In this document: positions 1 to 12,500 of the stretch, in pieces
Layout of the letters: each line of letters opens with the position of its first letter
Numbering within the stretch: the stretch's first letter is position 1
Origin: Dipteris shenzhenensis
Lineage: Eukaryota; Polypodiophyta; Polypodiopsida; Gleicheniales
DNA: 64,000 nt
Direction: 5' to 3' (one strand)
Assembly (NCBI GenBank): GCA_047967505.1
Contig: CM106541.1
Notes under the pieces: model-generated
What the model saw: the letters and a program-made list of their open reading frames with translations, nothing else
What the model was told of the DNA's origin: nothing
The model's database searches: none
Made by a program: the position numbers and the translations under genes

Positions 1-151
1 CATACCATATCCCACCAATAGGGGAATATGAAATCTATATAAACAGGCTTATCCCGCCGGGTCATCACCATAGCAATTGCCCCCAAACTCTTGCAAAATT
101 TGCCCAGAAACTTGACAATCTCCTGCCCCCTTCCACTACAATCTGAACAGC

Positions 152-2190
152 ATGTTTATGTCCTCCTACTCTTCCTCATCCACCGACTCCCTCATCACTC
201 AACTTCCATCCCTGTTTTTGATGGATACCGAACAAGAGTTCTTTGAGTTTGAAACAGACCAAGGACTCCACCCTCGCCCTATCCTAGAGGCCACTGGCCC
301 ATCGGACTCCCAAAGCACTCCATCTGCCACGATCCGCATGCCTTTCGAGATCCCCTTGGAAGACTTGCAAGGCGAAGAAACATCCACCAAGCAGGCCACT
401 CAAGAGGATCCATTCACGACAAGCACGCCTCCCTCGAGGTCACAAAAGTGCACCCCGGTGCCAACAGCAGGCAAGTACAAGGTCATGCACTCCCAAGCAC
501 ACTCGCCACTTGGAGAAGCATGGCTCCAAGAACTAAATGCTTGTGTGATACACTCACGCTTTGCATATGAGGGCCACGACTACACCCTCCACTACCATAC
601 AACAACAGCATACGCAGCTTTCCAAGATCGAGTAGTGGAGGAGGCACTTAACTTGTAGGATTGAGGAGAATAGCCACCTGTCTCCCATGCCACCTAGACA
701 TGACACTGCTGGCAGAATTCCTCAAGGCGTACAACAGCAACACCAACATTGGAATCCTGCAAGATGCAGTAGGCAATCCCCACCACTACCAAATGAATCA
801 GGTGATGTTACATGAAGCCTTCAACCTGCTGGTGGTTGAGGAGAAATACTCCAAGAAGAAAAAGCTCGATGCCCTCAAAATGGTCTATCACTATGACTGC
901 CACAAGTGCAACGGCCGCCTCCAGTTCACAACCATCCACAAGCCTGAAGTGGAGTGACCAGCAAGAGCCTTGCAATGTCTCACTTAAGTCAAGCACACGG
1001 ACCATCATCAGTCCATTGTGCCCAATATGCTGCTGCGCATGGTGGAGCTCCAGGAGACCAACTAGGCTGACTACTTCTGCAACCAAATGTGAGACGATCT
1101 CGGCACCCACGGGGACGTTATCGGCAATCCCATGCTATACATTCCAATACTACTTAAAGAGTTAGCATCCACTAACCTAGCAGAGAAATTTGCCACCGGC
1201 CCAGTATAGACCGAGCCAAAAGAAATGGATGTGAAGCCCAAGAGAGCAAGGAAAATGCCCAATGTCACTCCTGCAATTCATGTGCAACCGGACACAAGTC
1301 AGTTGCTCGACCAGTATGAGGACCGCCAGTTGCACGAATTCATGCACCGACAACTGCATCTCCAGCGAGCGGATCCTCAAAGCAAGGGAAAATGGGTTCA
1401 AGAGGAGTCCATTCTCATCGATGACCTCCAAGGTGATGAAACAATCAAACTCGGCCTCCATACAGAAGCCAGAGTTATGCCGACCACCCCCGCTGTGCCC
1501 TACGTCTCAGTCTCCACCACCCCTCAAGAGACCACATCCTTTGCAATCGGCACCTCTTCTGCTCCATGGGCGGGCCTAGCGAAGGCCTTACAATTTTGCA
1601 GCGCGCCCCAGATAGATCATCAGGTGGCTATAGTCACATGATGGCAGAGCAATTGTCACGTGCAGACCTGATGGAACTAAACCTCTTTGAAGCCATGGCA
1701 CAGGTCCCATAGGTTGCCTGCACAATTTTACAAAGGAGGCAGGAACAAGCCTCACAACTCTCTGCCAGTCTCATCCAAGCCCAGCTCTCTATGCATGAAA
1801 GCCAATCAACAATGGTTGTAGCCCCAGCAACAGGCCATGCTACAAAACATAGAGCCGAAGAATACCGGGCCAAAGTTGAGGAGCTTGAGCTTCGTCACTC
1901 TTGCAAGGCTCAAGGATGACCTCACCACAAGTGAATACCTAGTCTAGACGTTCATGGACCAGGCTGACAAGTCGAACCTGTGAACAACGCTAGAACAACA
2001 GGCACAGGTAGAGGAGCAGTAAGCCCGATCATAGGAGTACCACGAACAACAAATTCGATCTTTACAAGATCTTATGGCGCAAGAGAGGAACCTAATAGTT
2101 TCCCTCCAAGAAGAAAACGAATGTTAGCGCTCCACCAACCAATCAGAGGAGTCAGGATTGGAAGACCGGGAGCAACATGAGTTTTGGATG
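152..2190 (+). pseudogene. Decayed long coding region, unknown protein (possibly gag-like)
   Basis: Several open stretches follow one another on the plus strand (152-658, 661-957, 1225-1641, then short runs to about 2190), separated by single stops and frame changes. They read like one broken protein. The middle holds a region around LLAEFLKAYNSN and a lysine-rich KKKKLDALKMVYHYD stretch. DLQGEET (near 350) and DLQGDET (near 1425) look like a repeated motif. From 1640 to 2190 the frames are Gln/Glu-rich (for example LEQQAQVEEQ and SLQDLMAQE), which suggests a broken coiled coil. I do not recognise the family. A retroelement gag-like protein is one possibility, because similar coiled-coil proteins precede gag in the 9-10 kb element. 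No protease, reverse transcriptase or integrase follows. Being real coding ancestry is moderately supported; the identity is not. Confidence 0.4.
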
Positions 2191-2850
2191 TAAAGGGAGG
2201 TCTCCACACAATTAGCCACATACACACTTGAACCACGCACCATCCCCTAAACCCTCCAAATGCACTTTGATGCACTCTGCGCACAAAATCTCATCTTCCA
2301 CCTAGACGTTACTACTCCACTTCCTCCTAATACCCTCCAAACTATCCTTCACCATAACCCCGACGACTGCCGCCCCATCTTAGCCATGTCATACTTTTCC
2401 CTTGATCTTCAACCCACTTCTCTATCTCTTCTTCACCCTCGGATCTCCAAACATTATCTACCCACCCCATCCTCCTCAATTTTCAAACCTGGTGCCGCAT
2501 CATCACTAAGTCCCTTAATTATCCTACAGACGATGAAGTGATGCAACTCACAAAGCCCGAGGAATTCATGCCATGGGTCTGCACACCCGCAAGTCTACAT
2601 GCAGACATTAATTGGATGCATACCTACGACCGAGAGCCTCAGTCGTCCAATCTCAAGGGCACCTTGTGGCCTACCAGTCCACCCACCTCGTTCATAGGTC
2701 CTTCTGTTTTCCCATTGCAATCACTCATCATCCACTGCCAGGAGGTGGTGAGGCCTCTCTAGTTACTCTCCATCTCTTTAGGGAGAGACCCACCCTCATT
2801 GCATGGGGGGTCCGCGTGCCAGGCATGTAAGGTGCTCCACTCAACGTTCT
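2191..2850 (+). other. Short open frames, no recognised product
   Basis: Two short open frames (2260-2541 and 2538-2762) overlap by a few bases. They are rich in Ser, Pro and Leu and lack recognisable motifs. They may be the 3' end of the broken region to the left, or chance open frames in C-rich DNA. Confidence 0.15.
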
Positions 2851-5800
2851 CCACACTGCAGAGAATAACTAGAGCATTAATTATTCAAATTATTGTAGTT
2901 TCATCATTAAAACTAGAGCATTAATTCTTCAAATTATTATAGTTTCATAATTAAAACAAGGTGGCAAAACCACTGTGGCCTTGCTTTTAATAAAAGGAAG
3001 ATTACAACATGAATGCTTAAAAATGATTAACACTTAATAAATCATTATTCATTAACCACTATTTTATGTGGTTCCATTTAACCAAAAGCAAAGATTAGAA
3101 ATTTCCATAGAACCTTAGGAGAGGAAGAGCTCTACACTAAGAGAGAACCATTTTGGAAATTTGCAAGAGGGAAACTATAGGATTCATCGTTGATGGCCAA
3201 ATCTTTACCCTTGTTGTGTCGATCTTCCAAATTAAACTCTAGTTACAATGTTTCCAAGAGCTCATGAACTTGTAAGGCTTGGAGGATCCAACTAGTGAGA
3301 GAAATGATGCAAACATAATAAATCGATAGTAAGGCCTTTGAGAGGCTCATATTGGGTGGCTCCAACTATCCTAAAAGGTGTAGAATAGGTTGCCAATGAG
3401 CAACACATTGTATGCTACATCCTACGGCCCAACATTCTTTTTAAATCATGCCAACTTCTCTCCCCTTTGTGCCTCTGATTTATGACCTCCATTACCAAAC
3501 ATTAAATTGGAGAGTCCGAACTCACTTTTGTAAGATATCTACATGCCTCATAAGATGAGCAATTCTGCCACATCAAGAAATCTAACTTTTTGGGTTTTGC
3601 AATCAAGTCCTTTGCATACTACATCATCCTATCACCGAAGATCCGTTCCAAAACAACACTAATTTCACCCAGGTTGCTAAGAGCTCTATAAGTTAGATTT
3701 GAGCATATACAACAAAAAGGATGAGTGAGTAAAGGAAAGCCAAATTCAAGAATCTTTTTGAGCTAGGAGATAGAGGGACATTCTCTAGCACTACTCCACT
3801 ATAGTCTTGGCAAGCCATTGGCTTGTCAATTCTTGATAGCCTAGTATGCAAATGAGCTACCAAAAAATTGGAGTATGGACCTCCCTTGTGAAACACCCTA
3901 TGCCACACAACTAAGTGACGACTCATAGTTTTGCTAGGAGTTTCACCTTAGAGCTCTATGAGCATGGGACCTCTCGAATAGTAAGATTGCAAACTTAGAG
4001 TGGGGAGGTAGCAAAGTTGGCTAAACAAGGAAAAATCATGAATTTAGAGTGACATGCTATCCAAATGAGTCCACCTAGCACATGACCTTGCAACTTGATG
4101 CAAACAACTCTAGTCTAGGCCAGGTAAGAGCAGAAGGAGACTTAGAACTTGGAAATAGCTCACATGGTGCCAAGTTGAGAGCCTATATGAGGGGTCATGG
4201 ACTCCGCACTTGAATTCCAATAGAAAGCTAGCATCATGAGGCGTTTGCATGCAACATCTTTCCATATTACACACTCAAGATACATGACCTATAGGAAAAG
4301 GGAACAATAAAAGGAAAAAGATGCACATGAGCAACGTAGAGGCAATGATTCTGTCCATCATTTTTTTACTCTCTCAAGCAAACATGACAAATTTGTCACA
4401 TAGAAAATAACGCAAGGCTAGAACAAATGAGCAATCAATTTAGAAATACTTCTAAATGTGAAAATAAATGGGAGGCTCACATATGCTCAGATCCTTCCAG
4501 CTTCACTCTATTAATAGTGTTGCCCTTTTCAGCTTCAGAGATGGTGCATGTTGACTAGCATGCTCTTGTCTTGTTAAGAAGTGTGGACTCGTTAACAATC
4601 TAACAAGATATTTTGATAGCACTAAACAAGCAACTAGAATGGAAGGGTACAAATTCCCTCCACAGGTTGTCTTGACCATAGACTCCAACACCTCTATCCT
4701 AGTTTTGTCTAAAATATACCGTTTCCACCACCACCGCATCATCGACATCCTAGATAGGACATAAGGTAACCTTAGAGCTGAAATCATGAGTGTATTTGTT
4801 ATCAGCCCACGTGAATCTAGAGCCAATGGTGCCACCAATGTCCAAATATTGCATGTGTGCAAGATCACACAATGGAGAGAGCATGGGTCTAGTGCAAGGT
4901 CACAAGCAATATTTGCACAGGAACAACAATTATGAGATAACAGATTATCTATAGTAAGAGGTTCAATAGATTTGATGGCAAGGAGAGGTCATGGGAATCA
5001 CAATGGGCATGGGAGGAGGATATGAGAGCAAAAGAGGAGGCCAAACATACCATAACAAAGGAAAATGAGGAATTCTCGATTGATAGTCTAGAAAAACCAA
5101 ATGATTGCATTTCCAGGCTTCAAGATAGCTCACTGAGAGGGTTCTCATCCACTCTTTGTATGCATTAGAGATAAATTCATTGAAAGATGCATGGATGAGG
5201 GGGTGAGTGGAAATATGAGAGGCTGATATTAATTGGCATCCCCCTACTTTATCGAGGCCTAATCAAAGGAAACCAGTTTTGAGCATCGCCATCTCCCACT
5301 ACTTCACTTGATGAAGCTGCTATAGAGTTCCCTTTCCTCATAGATTGACCCTTCTATTGAGTCTCCTTCCTCATCACAAAACTATAAGATCATCCAAGTA
5401 ATGCTCTTCTCTCACTTCATTTGATCTTGCCCTCTCTAGAGCATCTCCTTAAAATGTACTGCTGCAAGTGCACTACTATGCCAATAGCTACAATCTTAAA
5501 AGCCAGTGGAGTCTTCTACCCTATGGGAATTGAAAACTAGAAGCTAGGAAGAGGAATGGTAGCAATAAGAGTTATGGATAAGGTTTACTAACTAACCTTT
5601 ATTTTATTAATTAATGATTATTTCTTATTAACCCCAAATTTTAACTAATGTACTTGACCATATGCACAAGATTTCAATTTGCAGAAGATTAGCAAAATTT
5701 TTAGCATGAATCCATAGAGCCTTAGTAGGGCCAAAAAGATAAATTACTATAGGTCACAAGTCCCCACCACCCAAGGAACTTCTTGTATGATGAACAACAA

Positions 5801-7080
5801 GAATGTTTTCAAAACCATTGCTAATGATTTTGATAAGATAGATTTGTATGGTTGCTTAACATGAAATAGAAGAAGACTAGAAGAAAATCCATCGCTTCAT
5901 CCATGAAGCACTTATTCTTAATAGCCCAAGGACTTTCGAGGGATTTTCATGCATGATGAACTATAAGAGCATTTTTGAAGCTAGTTTCCTACAATTCTGA
6001 TAAGATGTTGGATTTTAACTTTATTGCTAATGTTAATTCGAAGAAGGCTAATAGAAAGCCATCATTTCACCCATGAAACACCTATTATCATGCCTCATAT
6101 CAACAATTTTGATTACAATTAAATTTGTCTTGAATTTTTAGAAACAATTGGACTACACTCTTTTAGATAAGGCCCTTATGCTTTTGAACAAAATTGACTA
6201 GCATTGATATAAGTATCAAAACAAAGGTTAGAAAAAGCATAAGCATCAGGAATGCCTATTTAAGATGAACATTGTTTTGCAAACTTGTAAAATTTCCATG
6301 CGTGTCTTTGATAAGATACATCTTGCATTTTTATAGTGTATTCTCTAGAAATTGTGTCTAAAATCTTACAAGAAGCTAGATTTAAACTACAGTATAATCT
6401 ATTTATGCATGAAATCTTGAAGGATAAGTATAGCATATCAAAATTGTGCTACATAGTCAGTTATGTGAATAATTACATGAGCCTTCTACATGATCCTCTA
6501 ATAGGACATCAACACTATCATATTCATAATGTGCTAAGTATTTGATGTCTTCCACATCAAAGACTATATCCCCCATAATAATCTGGAGAGCTTATAAGGT
6601 TAGTATCTTTCTGGAGGTTGTATAGCTAGTGGCTCATGAGGTAGGGTAGAAACAATGTAAGTGCTTTCTTGCATGTCATCTATTGTGACATTTTGCATCT
6701 CGTCCTCGATGCCCTCTTCAAAGACATGATGCTTCCTTGAGGTGCAACTTGAATTGCATATCACCAATTTGCGTCCAAGCAATCCGGTTGAAAATAACAT
6801 AAGAACAACTTATCTTAGAGATGCATCAACAATCACAAAATATATGGTCCAAACTATCTAATAGGAATACACAAAAATCTTCGTACATATTCATAATGAT
6901 GAGATAGCCCAAATATATTTATAAGGTCATCCTAATATCTGCCCCTACTGAAATTTTGTTCTAATTCAAATTAATTAGTCTACCCCATCCCCACTAGAAA
7001 TTAATGTATTAAGCTAAGTTATTATGGGCACCAATCATTATAGTCAAATTAACTTGAGTTGGTTCCTAAATGCTAATCCC
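2851..7080. other. AT-rich DNA without recognisable genes
   Basis: About 4.2 kb of AT-rich sequence with stops in all frames. The longest open frame (minus, 4503-4868, 121 codons) has no recognisable motif and Leu/Arg/Ser-skewed content, so I do not call it a gene. The only structure I see is a decayed tandem repeat at 5765-6090, listed separately. Confidence 0.6.
5765..6090 (+). repeat. Two decayed ~165 bp tandem units, third relative near 48.3 kb
   Basis: Both units run from CCCAAGGA(A/C)TT through ATGATGAAC, GATAAGAT and AGAAGAAGGCTA-like blocks to CATCCATGAA(G/A)CAC. They diverge clearly but align along their length. A related block lies at about 48290-48480 (AAGCCAAGGATTTTGATGTG..., GACAAGATGTCAG..., AAAGCCATCACTTCAC). 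This is probably an old dispersed repeat of unknown class. Confidence 0.45.
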
Positions 7081-7610
7081 CCCCCCCCCACACACACAAA
7101 AATAAATTCGCCTACCTCCTTAATGCCCTCATCTCCCTCCTATCTCCCTTTGTCTCTCTACTTCCTTTCCGCTCAGCCTCTTGCCTTTCGCTGCTCTACC
7201 CTCTCAGCCCTCCTCTCCCCTCCCATCTTTGGCATCTCTCCCCTTTCCCTTGTTTCCCTCCCTTCTCTGACCTCTCCTCTTTGTCCCTTCTCTCCCACTT
7301 GTCTCTCTTCATCTCCTCTTCCCCTTGTTCTCATTGCTTCCTGTCCCTATCAGAGTTGAGCTGCGACACCTCAAAATGCAATATCTCTCTTGTGTAATCC
7401 TCCTCTCTCCCTCTTTGCTCACCATCGCTTATGCCCTTCTCCCCTACCGCCCCTCTCCATCTCTTGTTCCTCACATCCTTCCTATCCCTTCCACAATCTT
7501 GAGGCTTGAGCATGCTAAGGATGGGTCATTCAGTTGGATTTTTTCTTTCCTTCGGACCCATCTCATTGATATTCCAATATTCCTACTCTCCCCATCACTC
7601 TTGTGAATAA
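7081..7610 (+). repeat. Pyrimidine-rich tract
   Basis: After a C10 run and a short CA tract, about 500 bases are dominated by CTCTCC, CCTCTC and TTCC words. Open frames here (7024-7359, 7325-7606) are Ser/Leu/Pro strings produced by the composition and are not called as genes. Confidence 0.6.
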
Positions 7611-9030
7611 TGGTTGGGTTCTTCACAAGTGATTTGCGACTGCTACGCGTTGGAGAGCATACTACCTCCTCTTACTTGTGATAATCGTGTTGGCTCTCTT
7701 GGCGGTGCCACTTCCTTCTCTTTGTCCTTGCTTCCCTCTCCCTTGCATTCCTTGGCACCTTGTGGTCATGCTTGTTGGATATGGCAGAGGCAGCTTGAAT
7801 TAGGGTAGGGTTAGCACCAAGGTTAAGGTTATAGTCAGTTTGGTTAAGTTTAGGATTAAGGATAAGTTAACTAAGTGTTCCTCAAGGTATGTAAGCTGAA
7901 TTAATTGAATTTGTATTGATGTGCGATTTGAAGTTCTGCATTGATGTGGATTTTTAGAATGTGAATTTTCTATGTATTTTTTTAAAAATGTTTGCTTTGG
8001 AATCATCCTCATTGGAATTATGTAGCTAAAGTTATAGATTTTAGAGTGAATCAAAGCCATTGCAAAAATGTGGTTCAATCAATGGAAAAAAACCATTGGA
8101 ATATTTTGTGAGAGTTGATTGAGCCCCTCTACATACAATATTGAACCCTTTTCCATCCTCACTACCCCTTCCACTCATGATGTCCTCTTCATCATGCAAT
8201 TCCCTCATTTTGTGGGCATCATATGCAATTAATGATTCCTTCTTTTGGAGATTCTTGGCAGGCATGGTGCCTCCTTATTGAGAGTAATTTCTCCTCACCT
8301 CTCGGTTAACGAATGGCCCCAATACCTAGTGCTCTATGAGTGCACAATGTTCAGTGAGAACACAAGTTTCTTGGTGTGGAAGATTACCTCTCTTGAACTA
8401 TGAGGCATGCAATGTGTATATAAAATATTCGGTGCTTAGATGCAAGAGATAGACATCATTTTACCAGCATGGGCAAAATCGTATAAACACATATAGGTGA
8501 ATGTGCACAATGGAATACGAGCATTCCAAGAGACCGAATCGTAAGCCAAGATGTAAATCTAGTACTTGTATTTTAAAAGAAGCCTTGGCTTGTTACAAAT
8601 AGCTGCAGCTATAGATGTGCTCATGCAACAACCTAGCGTTGTGTCTCATAGTCTCTTGCATCATCTCAAGGCACAACTCTCACTAAAAGCAACATGTCTC
8701 AATCTTCTTTAGACTAAACTCAAATCTAGCCTCATGGAAGAACCCATTCTAACTTGGGCTTTCTGCTTAACTATTCATAACTACCCTAGACTAGTCGGTT
8801 TTGGACAATTGCCTTCTGATCTTGGCCTGGGGCTCAAAACTTTCATCACTAGTTAGCTTCTTAGCATGTCTTTCACTAGCTAGCTAGGAAGGTTGCTAGC
8901 TTGATCGCCTTAGTCCAAGTAGAGTGTCCAACTATATAGGCATAGAGTGTGAATTGTAATGGGATTTTTTATGCATAATAGTCTTGTCTTATGTATAGAG
9001 GCTAGGAAGCTCGAGTTTTGAGCTATTGTG
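7611..9030. other. No recognised gene
   Basis: AT-rich DNA. The only mildly protein-like frame is minus 8041-8265 (74 codons, starting MPAKNLQKKESL), which matches nothing I know. At 7800-7870 there are GGTTAAG- and GGTTAGC-like words that do not form a regular telomere repeat. Confidence 0.5.
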
Positions 9031-9079
9031 CTCATACAGTTTTGAGCCTCAGCCAAGGTGACTGGAAGTGAGTGTGTGG

Positions 9080-10010
9080 GTCTGGTGCTCTAGTTTTATA
9101 ATAGCTACAATTCTTCCCACCACCTCCTGACGTTGGAATCATGGGGCTTCTTACTATTGATCTGCTTGTGTCCTTGATCCTTGTGCTTGAGCTCAAAGTT
9201 TTGAGCAAGCTCGTATGCATACTCATAATCCCATGGTCGAAAACTATAGATGTACCATTGGATGTTGAAATGTAGCCCATGGAGAAACTTGTTCAGCTTT
9301 TGAATTTCCTCTAGCTGCAATTGTACAAACACCTGAGTGAACGTGTTGGCATAATGATTCATTGTCTCAGTGTCTCCCTGGTGTAGCTCGTAGAACTAAC
9401 TTTGAAGCCTATCCAGACATTAGGGTGACAAGAATCGTGATGCGAGGTCCTTCAAAAATTCAGTCCACTTGTATAGAGGTGTCTCCTCTTTTGCATCATA
9501 GTGGTGTTTCTGCCACTTGAGCCACCAGGTGACCGCCTCGCCTATAGGGTGCATGGATGCTAGGATGCATTGCTCATTGTCGTTCGTAGGGCACATTGTC
9601 AAATTAAAAATAAATGTCCAATTGATTGATCCATAAAGTCAAAGGTTCTTGCTTACCATCATACCACGTCAGGTTGAGCTTCCTAGGGAAAGAAGGCTTG
9701 ACATGCGGTGGGACTTTTTCCTTTCCTCCCCAATGATCTGAGTAGAGAAATAAGAAGCTACCGGTCGCGTTCTTTCTTCTCTTCTGGAGAACCACGCTCC
9801 TGTTCTTCCTTTTCCTCACGAGCGATACGTTCTCTAAGCTCCTTGACTTCCCGAGCCTCACAATCTCAAATTTCCTCGGCTTCTTGAGCCTTGCGGTCCA
9901 GAAGTTCCTTGGCTTCCTGAACCTCACGATCGTGTTACTCTTTCACCTCCCACAATCCTCTATCACGCTCTCTAGTGACCTGCTCAAGATCGTGCCGCAT
10001 TTCCTAGAGC
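9080..10010 (-). pseudogene. Ty3-type retrotransposon gag remnant
   Basis: Read on the minus strand, three fragments in shifting frames give a gag-like order. First comes an Arg/Lys/Glu-rich coiled-coil leader (about 9930-9700, e.g. EAKELLDRKAQEAEE). Then LNLTWYDGKQEPLTLWINQLDIYF (9604-9680), split by a stop. Then a capsid-like core with AVTWWLKWQ...TPLYKWTEFLKDLASRF (9420-9602), continued in 9105-9362 by ANTFTQVFVQLQLEEIQKLNKFLHGL and YAYELAQNFE. These are the usual landmarks of the retrotransposon gag domain. Frameshifts and stops break the reading frame, and the sequence ends near 9030 before any zinc knuckle or pol. The primer-binding site and LTR lie just upstream on the same strand (10215 onward), so this is the 5' end of a truncated element. 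Confidence 0.72.
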
Positions 10011-10214
10011 TAAACCATGCGGCTGAAGAGACCCTCAGACTACTATAGCATGGCAGACATTAAAGTATCTACAAGATTTTGTGGCGATAGGGGTCCTACC
10101 CGTCTTGGACTACTCATTAGTACTCACGGTGTCCTTTCCAGCTCTAGTCTGTACCATAAAACAGTGGTGCTATCCCTAAACTGACCCTCCCTATCGCACG
10201 AAAGAAAAATTGAA

Positions 10215-10225
10215 GCTCTGATACC
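10215..10225 (-). other. Primer-binding site (initiator-tRNA-Met type)
   Basis: The minus strand reads GGTATCAGAGC, the core of the plant LTR-retrotransposon primer-binding site complementary to the 3' end of initiator tRNA-Met. The usual leading T is replaced (CGGTATCAGAGC). It lies 2 bases inside an LTR-like end and upstream of the gag remnant on the same strand. Confidence 0.8.
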
Positions 10226-10227
10226 GA

Positions 10228-10600
10228 TGTAACAAGGAGATAGCCTAACTCTCTCTCTCTCTCTCTCTAGCTCAATTGAAAGAATAACTCACTCGAAACA
10301 CAAGTGGAACTCTGGGGTGAGTGTGAGAATCAAAGGAGAGAATATAGAGGGCCTCCGAAGAGGGAAATGAATAATGAATAATGTGTGGCCCAAAGGGCTA
10401 AATACAACTGTAAATAGACAAGTACTGTATGGAGGGAAATCGCTCGCTACAAAAGTAGTGAACTAGAAACTACTCTAGACTCACTGAAGGTGCTACTAGT
10501 GGTTGAGGGCTAGAGCTCAATTAGGAAGATGAGGAATGAGGACCAAAGGCTGCCCATTTATAAGGCCTTTTGGACCCCTGCCATAGCAAACCGGATCCTC
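10228..10600 (-). mobile_element. 5' LTR of the Ty3-like element (outer edge not placed)
   Basis: On the minus strand the LTR ends ...CTTGTTACA directly before the primer-binding site. A TATA-like TTATAAATGG sits near 10555-10565 on that strand, giving a plausible R/U5 of about 330 bases. A (CT)n run lies at 10250-10268. The outer LTR edge and the partner LTR are not visible; the partner is probably lost with the truncation at 9030. Confidence 0.55.
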
Positions 10601-11327
10601 CTACTGCCACTGACTGGGACAAGCTGCTGCCGGACCTGCAAATCCACCGACTTGCCACATGGCAGCTGACATCACCATGCCAGCTGATGTCATCACTGAT
10701 GTGGCACGACTTGCTGTCTCTCTGCATGTCCTACATGCTGTGTTGGCTGCCTGCATGGCAGCTGACGTGGCTGCTGCGCTTAGGAGAGTTTTTGATCTTG
10801 GTTCCCATTATGATTGCAAGGTTAGCGATGCCTAGAAGGCAGAGAAAGGAAAAATGGGGGGGTTGAGGGGAGAACGCAAGAACATGTGGTAGGGATGTGC
10901 TCTTCCCCGGGATAATCAAACGTTGGCTATGATCTACCTTCCTCGTATCCTCAATGCAGAGGAAGGGTTCTAGGTCATGGATTCAAATTTGGCACTGCCG
11001 CCAGATTGGTCGTCCAACCCAGTTTCAAATAATAAGGTCTGTATAGGAGGCTCCGCAGATTTGAATGGATGCCTTGAATAGAGATGGAATTTAAGGACCG
11101 GTATCGAGATATTTGTCAAGTGCAAATTCACTGTTGGAAATGTCCTGCTGTCAAAATGGTGCATGACAAGTTGTAACACGACTCGAGATGATAAAGCAAA
11201 AGAAGAAATGTTCTGAAGGCAATGCTCCAATCAGGACCGAATCATCCAACATACTGACTTGGGATTTGGGCTTGGCAACCAATTTGCCCCTCGTGATGCA
11301 CCACCCCAGGATAGGGATACGCATTCA
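10600..11327. other. Probable LTR outer part and unassigned DNA
   Basis: No gene is supported. The left part may be the U3 region of the adjacent LTR. Open frames on both strands are short and lack motifs. Confidence 0.4.
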
Positions 11328-11375
11328 TCTATACTATCTATTAAGGAGAAAAATACCATACCTTCCACGTGGAGA
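11328..11375 (+). other. Helitron-type 5' terminus
   Basis: After host-like A at 11327 the sequence is TCTATACTATCTATTAAGG, followed 30 bases on by a CCACGTGG block. This matches the classic plant Helitron 5' end (TC, then TCTATACTA-like, then TTAAGGAG). The same arrangement recurs at 13099 and 24992. No matching 3' end lies between here and 13099, so it may be an outer or truncated element. Confidence 0.65.
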
Positions 11376-11579
11376 GGATTTGGAGGCTAGGGAAGAGAGG
11401 AGGGAGGTCTGGGAGAGGTTCGGGAGGTCTGGAGTTTGCCCTCCATTAGATCCGGGAGGTCTGGCGTTGAGCTCTCACCAGGTCCTCACTGCTCCTAGCT
11501 GCCTCCAAGCATCAATGCTCCTCACTTCCTCTGTCCTTTACGCTCCTCTAGGCTATTTCTTGACTCCTGCTTGAGCTCT

Positions 11580-11660
11580 CCCTGCCAGTCTCATGGGGGA
11601 ATCGAGGCACGCTCCCTCTCTCTCTCTCTCTTTCTCTCCCTCTCTCCCTTCCTCCCTCTT
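11580..11660 (+). repeat. (CT)n microsatellite
   Basis: CTCTCTCTCTCTCTTTCTCTCCCTCTCTCCC tract in otherwise mixed sequence. The minus-strand open frames across it are low-complexity artefacts. Confidence 0.8.
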
Positions 11661-11879
11661 TCAGTCTTAGGTGAAAGCAAAGCTGGGTATTGGTCACAAG
11701 CTCGCGAGTCATGAAAAGAGTGCAGAATGGAGAAAACACACCAATCTCTAAGCAGCACGATACGGCAAGGCTCTCCCATCAGAAGTAGGAAGTCCCGAGG
11801 AGACTATTCATGAACGGATCTCCGATTGCAATAAAGTGTTCGACTAGGCATATTCGGCAATCATCTCCAATAGGAAAAG

Positions 11880-12500
11880 GTCACGAGTCCTCGATCAATG
11901 CCACGAGAGGCTCATTTGCATGGTTGAAGGAAAACTTTGTCCACGGCTTAGCAAAATGGGACGAACAGAATCACCCGAACTGAAGGAAGTTGATTTTTGG
12001 AGCTATTGAAGGTGCCCCTTGCCTCTACTTTTAAGCACCAAACGTGGACAGAGGCAATATATGGGATTTGTCAAATGGTTTGCAAAACGTTTGTAGGTTA
12101 GTGATCCACACAAATTCAGCTTTGTTTTGCTGCTCCATTTTGCAGCAATCATCTTCCTGCATAAACAATAACATGTTGCTACTTGCAGAGCTCCAATGGA
12201 GGTATTTTTGCAGGAAATGAAAGCACTGGCACAGAAGCTCATGAGGCGATGATGGAGATGCTAGGAGTGGGATATGAAGATAGCCAATGTTTCAAAGATG
12301 GGGCTTAGTGTACACATATTCGACATGGCCAAAGCCAAGCTCAAGACATCACAATGTTTACGATCATGCGAGAGACATAGGAGGTGAGAGGCCTACAATT
12401 ATTTAAGGATGGGCAATGGGCAGAGTATCCAATTGCGTTGAAGAAAGCAAGAGTTGCAAATCATAAGAAAGCTATCATGTAAGTGGATGAATTCCTTCCG
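11880..12500 (+). pseudogene. Decayed 2-oxoglutarate/Fe(II) oxygenase-like fragment
   Basis: Near 12195 the plus strand reads MEVFLQEMKALAQKLM, then after a frameshift MMEMLGVGYEDSQCFKDG. This resembles the helix before the double-stranded beta-helix in plant 2-oxoglutarate oxygenases. About 12330-12450 reads DITMFTIMRE and GLQLFKDGQWAEYP, matching the family pattern ITLL...GLQ..KDG.W..V.P. A polypyrimidine stretch and CAG acceptor (near 12188) sit just before the first block. Stops and frameshifts are frequent, the metal-binding His-x-Asp is not intact, and nothing C-terminal is recognisable. The identification rests on motif resemblance only. Confidence 0.4.

Noticed and set aside
4503-4868. 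121-codon minus open frame
   Set aside because: No motif, no homologous copy and no supporting context in AT-rich DNA.
7800-7870. Telomere-like GGGTTAG/GGTTAAG words
   Set aside because: No regular TTTAGGG array; too irregular and short for an interstitial telomere.
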